Below are positions 5,754 to 8,834 of a DNA stretch of 8,834 bases, in pieces. Below the pieces are notes generated by a model. The model was not told the DNA's origin, did not search any database, and saw nothing but the letters and a program-made list of their open reading frames with translations. Both the position numbers and the translations under genes were made by a program. Location: contig JASFUX010000146.1 of NCBI GenBank assembly GCA_050050115.1, forward strand, positions 1-8,834, in the 5' to 3' direction. The DNA is from JASFUX01 sp050050115 (GTDB taxonomy: Bacteria; Pseudomonadota; Alphaproteobacteria; Caulobacterales; Maricaulaceae). Each line of letters opens with the position of its first letter. Positions within the stretch are counted from its first letter, which is position 1.

Positions 5754-5975
5754 ATGCACGATGAATGGAACGACCGCGTGAAGGGTCTGCTCAAGGCCGA
5801 ACTCAAGCGGCGCAATCTGACCTACAAGGATCTAGCAGAGCGGCTAGGAGCGCTCGGGGTTGTCGACAACGATCGGAACCTCGCCAACAAGATCGCCAGA
5901 GGCGGCTTCTCGGCGGTGTTCTTCGTTCAGTGCCTCGTTGCGATAGGGTGCGAGACGATCCGGCTTACGGACTAA
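5754..5975 (+). CDS. DUF6471-type small HTH-like protein
   Basis: 73 residues. The sequence WNDRVKGLLKAELKRRNLTY, KDLAERLGALGV, NLANKIARGGFSAVFFVQCL and AIGCETIRL is what I recognise as the DUF6471 family: small alpha-helical proteins whose layout resembles Cro/XRE helix-turn-helix domains. In that reading TYKDLAERL (23-31) is helix 2 and DRNLANKIARG (40-50) the recognition helix. The function of the family is not established. GGGAGG at 5744-5749 supports ATG 5754. It is divergent from the transposase and shares its control region, so it is a reasonable candidate repressor or accessory factor for transposition, but this is inference from position and fold. A diverged partial second copy follows at once downstream. 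Confidence 0.8.
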   Translation: MHDEWNDRVKGLLKAELKRRNLTYKDLAERLGALGVVDNDRNLANKIARGGFSAVFFVQCLVAIGCETIRLTD

Positions 5976-5976
5976 C

Positions 5977-6066
5977 GAACGCTCGCGAGGGGGGAAGTTC
6001 AGTGCAGCCTTCCTGTTCCAATGCCTAGAGGCGATTGGCTGCGAATCCTTGCGGTTGCGGGACTGA
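5977..6066 (+). pseudogene. 3' remnant of a second DUF6471 gene
   Basis: In the frame ending at TGA 6064-6066 the DNA encodes KFSAAFLFQCLEAIGCESLR followed by LRD. That aligns without gaps to the last 23 residues of the intact DUF6471 protein at 5754-5975, with 15 identities and the same end point. Most codons for shared residues differ at the third base, so it descends from a diverged DUF6471 gene kept under selection, not a recent local duplication. Upstream, NERSRGG may be the decayed NKISRG region beside a run of six G (5989-5994). No start codon or earlier part of the domain is present. The next gene begins inside it in another frame. Confidence 0.8.
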
Positions 6067-6911
6067 TTCTGCTGGCCCCTTCAGGGCAAGCCCAGGAACA
6101 GACAGACGAGCCCGACCGGCCCGCCGACGAACAGCAGGAAGGTGCCAGGCCATTTGCGATTCCTGTTGAGATCATCGAAGAGCCAGAAGCCGCCGAGACC
6201 CGAGAGCGCCGTGAGCAGGAAGCCGCCGACCGCGAGCAAGCCGACCTTCTCGCCCAACAGGGCATGGACGCGGCAACGAAGCGGATGGCCAAGTATGCAT
6301 TCTGGCAGACGATGCTTATCGGCATCGGCACCGCAGCTCTTCTGTATACGCTTTTCCTCACGCGACAGGCCAATAGAGCCGCTTGGGACGCCGTTCGGGT
6401 CGCTGAGGAGGTCGGGAAACGTCAAACTCGCGCCTATGTTGGCGGTCACTCGGCGGCTCTGGAGTCCGCTCCAGGCGGCGGCCTCTATTGCCATTTCGAT
6501 ATTTGCAACTTCGGGCAGTCGCCAGCCGAAGCGGTCGAGGTAAAGGTACAGCTCCGTTACACCATCACGGCCAAAGGCCAGGAATGGCCAACAAGCAAAG
6601 AAGCTTTCGATGAGATGTGCCGGCATCCACGCTCGATAGCGCCGCACGGTAAGGGCCGCTGCACCGTCCACATCCCACCAGACACGATCGCAAAGGTCGA
6701 AGCCGAAAGCCCGGAGCAAATCCGCTTTTACTGCATCGCAGATGTCTGGTGGTTCGACGTGTTCGATGAGGGGTGCCGCCCCGAGAACGAGCTGCACACC
6801 CGCATCATGCTCAGCCAACCGGTCGGCTCTTGGAGCGGCAAGCACTGGACTGGCGATCTGGAAGTGAGCGGCAGCGACCAAGAAGAGCGCCCCGAGACGC
6901 GCCACCCATGA
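6021..6911 (+). CDS. Passenger membrane-anchored protein of unknown function
   Basis: 296 residues. Residues 1-24 look like a signal peptide (WLRILAVAGLILLAPSGQA). An acidic, low-complexity region with a likely coiled coil follows (about 50-80, EEPEAAETRERREQEAADRE). One transmembrane segment is at 95-113 (WQTMLIGIGTAALLYTLFL), followed by TRQANRAAWDAVRVAEEVGK and a globular C-terminal half, with RQTRAYVGG and CNFGQSPAEAVEVKV suggesting a beta-sandwich. The plan TM-TRQANRAA-RAYV-NxGQxPA is shared with many uncharacterised alphaproteobacterial proteins. I do not know a function. ATG 6021 lacks a Shine-Dalgarno (the nearest purine run is about 25 bases away) and lies inside the DUF6471 remnant, so the first 15 codons read that relic in another frame. 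No better start is visible; CTG 6039 would keep the hydrophobic core. The stop is 20 bases before the right inverted repeat. Confidence 0.8.
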   Translation: MPRGDWLRILAVAGLILLAPSGQAQEQTDEPDRPADEQQEGARPFAIPVEIIEEPEAAETRERREQEAADREQADLLAQQGMDAATKRMAKYAFWQTMLIGIGTAALLYTLFLTRQANRAAWDAVRVAEEVGKRQTRAYVGGHSAALESAPGGGLYCHFDICNFGQSPAEAVEVKVQLRYTITAKGQEWPTSKEAFDEMCRHPRSIAPHGKGRCTVHIPPDTIAKVEAESPEQIRFYCIADVWWFDVFDEGCRPENELHTRIMLSQPVGSWSGKHWTGDLEVSGSDQEERPETRHP

Positions 6912-6931
6912 GAGACGGCCCCGCCCGGCTA

Positions 6932-6953
6932 GGTGCGTTTGCTCCATAATGCC
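6932..6953 (-). repeat. Right terminal inverted repeat
   Basis: Read on the minus strand it begins GGCATTATGGAGCAAAC and ends GCACC, matching the left end at 19 of 22 positions. It starts 20 bases after the stop of the last passenger gene. Confidence 0.9.
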
Positions 6954-6963
6954 GGAGGTGTCC
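6954..6963. repeat. Right copy of target-site direct repeat
   Basis: GGAGGTGTCC, identical to 3804-3813 and abutting the right inverted repeat. The next base, G, is chromosomal and by chance equals the element's first base. Confidence 0.8.
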
Positions 6964-7107
6964 GCGAAGCGGACGGAGGGGGATTGCCTCGGCGATGGCG
7001 AGTTGTCTGAAGGCGCTCGATGCGCCGCGCTAACTCACGCACCGCGAGGCAATCCCCCTCAGTCAGCCCGGACTCCGCCCGGGCTGACAGCTCCCCCTAG
7101 GGGGAGC
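6954..7107. repeat. REP-like cluster of four hairpins (right part of the interrupted repeat)
   Basis: In order: GTCCGC-GAA-GCGGAC (6960-6974); a 16-bp perfect long-range stem GAGGGGGATTGCCTCG with its complement (6976-6991 and 7045-7060) enclosing 53 bases that hold GGCGC-TCGAT-GCGCC (7012-7026) and GAGTT/AACTC; GTCAGCCCGG with CCGGGCTGAC (7062-7071 and 7079-7088); and the 18-bp perfect palindrome centred on CTAG (7090-7107). This is the layout of bacterial interspersed mosaic repeats placed between convergent genes. There is no coding capacity. The cluster ends 18 bases from the esterase stop, so it may also protect that transcript's 3' end. Confidence 0.85.
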
Positions 7108-7125
7108 GTGGTTCATCCGCCGTTA

Positions 7126-8385
7126 TTAGTCTTCGAGCGCCTCGTAGACGCTTGCCTTGAACCGGCCGCGCAGCGTGTCGGCTTCGGAGTTCTGGATCAT
7201 GTAGAGCCCGAAGACGTCGTTGGTCTCGTCGGTCCAGTAGAGCGTACCTGCGTAGCCGCCCCAGCCGGCGCTCGTCGGCGAATAAGGATCTTCGAGATCG
7301 ACCGGGATCAGCCCCAGGCCGAGACCGAAGTCGCCGCCGGCCTGATCGTAGAAGTAGTCCGACGCATCGACGCTGTCGTCGAGAACGCCGGTCATCATCA
7401 GCTCGAACGTCTCAGGCTCGACGATGCGCACGCCGTTCCACTCACCGCCGTTCATCTGCATCAGCACGAAGCGCAGATAATCCTCCGTGCTCGACACGAG
7501 ACCGCCGCCGCCAGACATCATCGGCATGGGCGTGAACGGATCGATGAGGCCTTCTTCGTAGGCTTGCGCCATTTGGCCCGACTTGCTCGCCGGCAGATAG
7601 AACGCCGTGTCGTCCATGCCGAGCGGGTCGAGGACGCGCTCATCAAGGATGGTCTGCAGATCCTGTCCGGCCGCTGCTTCGAGCACGGCGCCGAGCACGT
7701 CGGTCGAGCGCGAATAGAACCAGGCCGCGCCCGGATCCGTCCGCAGCGGCAGGTTGGCGAGGATGTCGGCGAGCGAGCGCGCCGTGATCGACGTGGAGGA
7801 TGAGCCGGCGTCGAGATACATCTCGCCCAGCTCGGTGTCGGGGCTGAACACGCCGTAGATCAGGCCCGAGGTGTGGGTGAGCAGGTGCTTGACCGTCATC
7901 TCGGTCGTCGCGGGTCGCACCTCGCCGTCGCCGACGAGCACCGTCAGGCTGGCGTAAGAGGGGATGTAGTCCGAGACCGGATCATCGAGCGCGATCAACC
8001 CGTCCTCGACCATCGACATGGTCGCGAAAGACACGATCGGCTTGGTCATCGAATAGACGCGGAAGATCGTCTGTTCGTTCATTGGCGTGGGATCGTTCGG
8101 GCCTTGCTGGCCGAGGGTTTCATACCAGATCACCTCGTTGTCGCGGCCGACAAGCATCACCGCGCCCGGGATCACGCCGGCGTCGATGTCGGCTTGCACG
8201 GCTGCGGCTTCAGCGGCGAGGACGGCGGGGTCGAAGCCCGCGGTCGCGGGATCGCCCGTGACGTCGATGCGGCCGTCCGCGGTGATCGGCCCCATCATGG
8301 GCGCGGGCGCAGTGGCGCAAGCGGCGAGCGCACAGGCGACCGCGCCCAGCGCCGCCAGGCGACGAAGCTCTATCGAAACACGCAT
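7126..8385 (-). CDS. Family VIII carboxylesterase / class C beta-lactamase-like serine hydrolase, lipoprotein
   Basis: 419 residues from ATG 8385, which follows GAGGGGGAG at the right distance. The frame stays open upstream to 8559, but an earlier start would bury the signal peptide. Residues 1-23 are a lipoprotein signal (RRLAALGAVACALAAC, lipobox L20-A-A-C23). Catalytic features of the serine beta-lactamase fold: S112-M-T-K115 (FRVYSMTKPI), the nucleophile and its lysine; Y224-S-R-S, replacing the Y-x-N motif; and G374-W375-G-G-Y in place of K-T-G, the WGG form typical of EstB-like family VIII esterases. HLLTHTSGL (167-175) and GMDDTAFYLP are further family marks. It probably hydrolyses an ester or amide in the cell envelope; natural substrate unknown. 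Two in-frame TAA codons end it. It is divergent from the S46 peptidase gene. Confidence 0.92.
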   Translation of the reverse strand: MRVSIELRRLAALGAVACALAACATAPAPMMGPITADGRIDVTGDPATAGFDPAVLAAEAAAVQADIDAGVIPGAVMLVGRDNEVIWYETLGQQGPNDPTPMNEQTIFRVYSMTKPIVSFATMSMVEDGLIALDDPVSDYIPSYASLTVLVGDGEVRPATTEMTVKHLLTHTSGLIYGVFSPDTELGEMYLDAGSSSTSITARSLADILANLPLRTDPGAAWFYSRSTDVLGAVLEAAAGQDLQTILDERVLDPLGMDDTAFYLPASKSGQMAQAYEEGLIDPFTPMPMMSGGGGLVSSTEDYLRFVLMQMNGGEWNGVRIVEPETFELMMTGVLDDSVDASDYFYDQAGGDFGLGLGLIPVDLEDPYSPTSAGWGGYAGTLYWTDETNDVFGLYMIQNSEADTLRGRFKASVYEALED

Positions 8386-8465
8386 GATCTCCCCCTCGGG
8401 TGTGAAACGTTGCGGGACCTTAGGCCGTGCGGACGATGATCGCCACCGTGCAAAAGATGAGTCCA

Positions 8466-8489
8466 CCAACCGCGGCGCGCCGCGGTTGG
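8466..8489. promoter_or_regulatory. Perfect 24-bp palindrome between divergent lipoprotein genes
   Basis: The half CCAACCGCGGCG is followed directly by its exact reverse complement. It lies 80 bases upstream of the esterase ATG and 68 bases upstream of the peptidase ATG, near the middle of the 172-base divergent region. It could be an operator serving both genes or a transcript hairpin. No clear -35/-10 pair was found beside it. Confidence 0.6.
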
Positions 8490-8557
8490 CCTCAAGAACT
8501 TTCAGCTTCGCGGCCGGCGTGCAATGTTCGCCGCAGATCAGAACAGCGAGTGGGGAC

Positions 8558-8834
8558 ATGATGCGACATCATCCAAGCGTCCGCCGCGCTTTTGAGTGGA
8601 AACTCGGTGCGGCGGCGATCCTCGTCGTCTCCGCGGCGGCGTGCGCGACGGGACCGGCATCGCAGAGCGGCGCGCCGGCGGGCGGGGAAGGCATGTGGAC
8701 GCCGGCCCAGCTGCCGGCGCTGGCGGACGATCTGCGGCGCGCAGGCCTCGAGATCGATCCGGAGACTCTGGCCGACCTCTCCGCGCCGCCGCTGAACGCG
8801 GTGATTTCCTTGGGCGGCTGCACGGCTTCGTTCG
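8558..8834 (+). CDS. S46-family dipeptidyl-peptidase lipoprotein, 3' part outside the window
   Basis: 92 codons are visible and the frame is open at the window edge. After a basic start (RHHPSVRRAFEWK) comes a hydrophobic run ending SAAAC29, a probable lipoprotein signal. The mature part begins with GEGMWTPAQLPALADDLRRA and continues to NAVISLGGCTASF. This is the N-terminus of S46 serine exopeptidases (DPP7/DPP11 type), where GGCTASF precedes the strand carrying the catalytic histidine, just beyond the window. These enzymes release dipeptides from oligopeptides in the periplasm or at the outer membrane. Two adjacent ATGs (8558 and 8561) follow GTGGGGA; the first is annotated, though the second has better spacing. 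A lipid-anchored S46 enzyme is unusual enough to note, as the family more often has a cleaved signal. Confidence 0.88.
   Translation, partial: MMRHHPSVRRAFEWKLGAAAILVVSAAACATGPASQSGAPAGGEGMWTPAQLPALADDLRRAGLEIDPETLADLSAPPLNAVISLGGCTASF

Larger units (their letters stand above)
3814..6953. mobile_element. IS1595-family composite element with passenger genes, about 3.14 kb
   Basis: The ends are inverted repeats 3814-3835 and 6932-6953, flanked by a perfect direct repeat of the target. The element carries an IS1595-family DDE transposase at 4688-5656 on the minus strand and plus-strand passengers at 3882, 4439, 5754 and 6021, none resembling known transposition functions. IS1595-family elements with passenger genes are known as a class. 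Excising the element with one target copy rebuilds an unbroken REP-like repeat, which is strong internal evidence that the boundaries are right. Transposase, inverted repeats and target duplication all look intact, so the insertion may be fairly recent and the element possibly active. I recognise no resistance or metabolic cargo. Confidence 0.9.

Noticed and set aside
6081..6947. Long minus-strand frame opposite the passenger membrane protein (288 codons)
   Set aside because: It has no recognisable domain. The plus frame has a signal peptide, coiled coil, transmembrane segment and a known NxGQxPA motif; the minus frame also runs into the right inverted repeat.
6949..7803. Long plus-strand frame through the REP-like cluster and the esterase gene
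   Set aside because: It is an antisense shadow of the esterase in GC-rich DNA; its first part is palindromic repeat, with no ribosome site or domain.
8386..8559. N-terminal extension of the esterase frame up to 8559
   Set aside because: ATG 8385 has a strong GAGGGGGAG ribosome site and begins a textbook lipoprotein signal. The extension would cross the 24-bp palindrome and bury the signal.
1..8834. CRISPR arrays, tRNA or rRNA genes, phage genes, toxin-antitoxin or known defence genes
   Set aside because: No regularly spaced direct repeats, no cloverleaf and no recognisable domains of these kinds were seen. The DUF6471 protein with its neighbour does not match a known toxin-antitoxin pair.

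Overview
The window reads as chromosomal DNA from a high-G+C alphaproteobacterium. The Caulobacterales/Maricaulales/Hyphomonas side of the class is the best guess, from three signs: GC-rich third positions, several lipoproteins with short L-A-A-C lipoboxes, and REP-like palindromes of the CTCCCCC..GGGGGAGGTGTCCG type, a form I recall from such genomes. This placement is inference; there is no rRNA or other marker gene.

Bases 1-3803 are ordinary chromosome. They hold the 3' end of a TPR-repeat protein gene, a convergent TetR-family regulator, a divergently placed homocysteine S-methyltransferase-family enzyme followed by a strong intrinsic terminator, and a GlpQ-type glycerophosphodiester phosphodiesterase lipoprotein.

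Bases 3814-6953 are the main discovery. They form an apparently complete composite mobile element of about 3.14 kb. Its ends are 22-bp inverted repeats (19 of 22 identical) starting GGCATTA. It is flanked by a direct repeat of the target (GGAGGTGTCC; 8 or 10 bp depending on where the boundary is drawn). Removing the element and one repeat copy restores a continuous REP-like sequence, so the element inserted into a REP palindrome just 3' of the phosphodiesterase gene. Inside are an intact-looking IS1595-family transposase (minus strand) and at least four plus-strand passenger genes: a coiled-coil/winged-helix-like protein, a 39-residue very basic protein with a full-length Shine-Dalgarno, a DUF6471-type small HTH-like protein, and a membrane-anchored protein of unknown function. 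Between DUF6471 and the membrane protein lies the 3' end of a second, diverged DUF6471 gene. The membrane-protein ORF starts inside that relic, in another frame. Transposase and DUF6471 are divergent. Their predicted promoters share one TTGTCAA palindrome as -35, and each -10 lies inside a copy of the same 16-bp box, which suggests joint control, perhaps by the DUF6471 protein itself.

Bases 6954-7107 are the rest of the REP-like cluster (four hairpins). After it come a minus-strand family VIII esterase/beta-lactamase-like lipoprotein gene and, divergent from it across a region with a perfect 24-bp palindrome, the 5' end of an S46-family dipeptidyl-peptidase lipoprotein gene that runs off the window.
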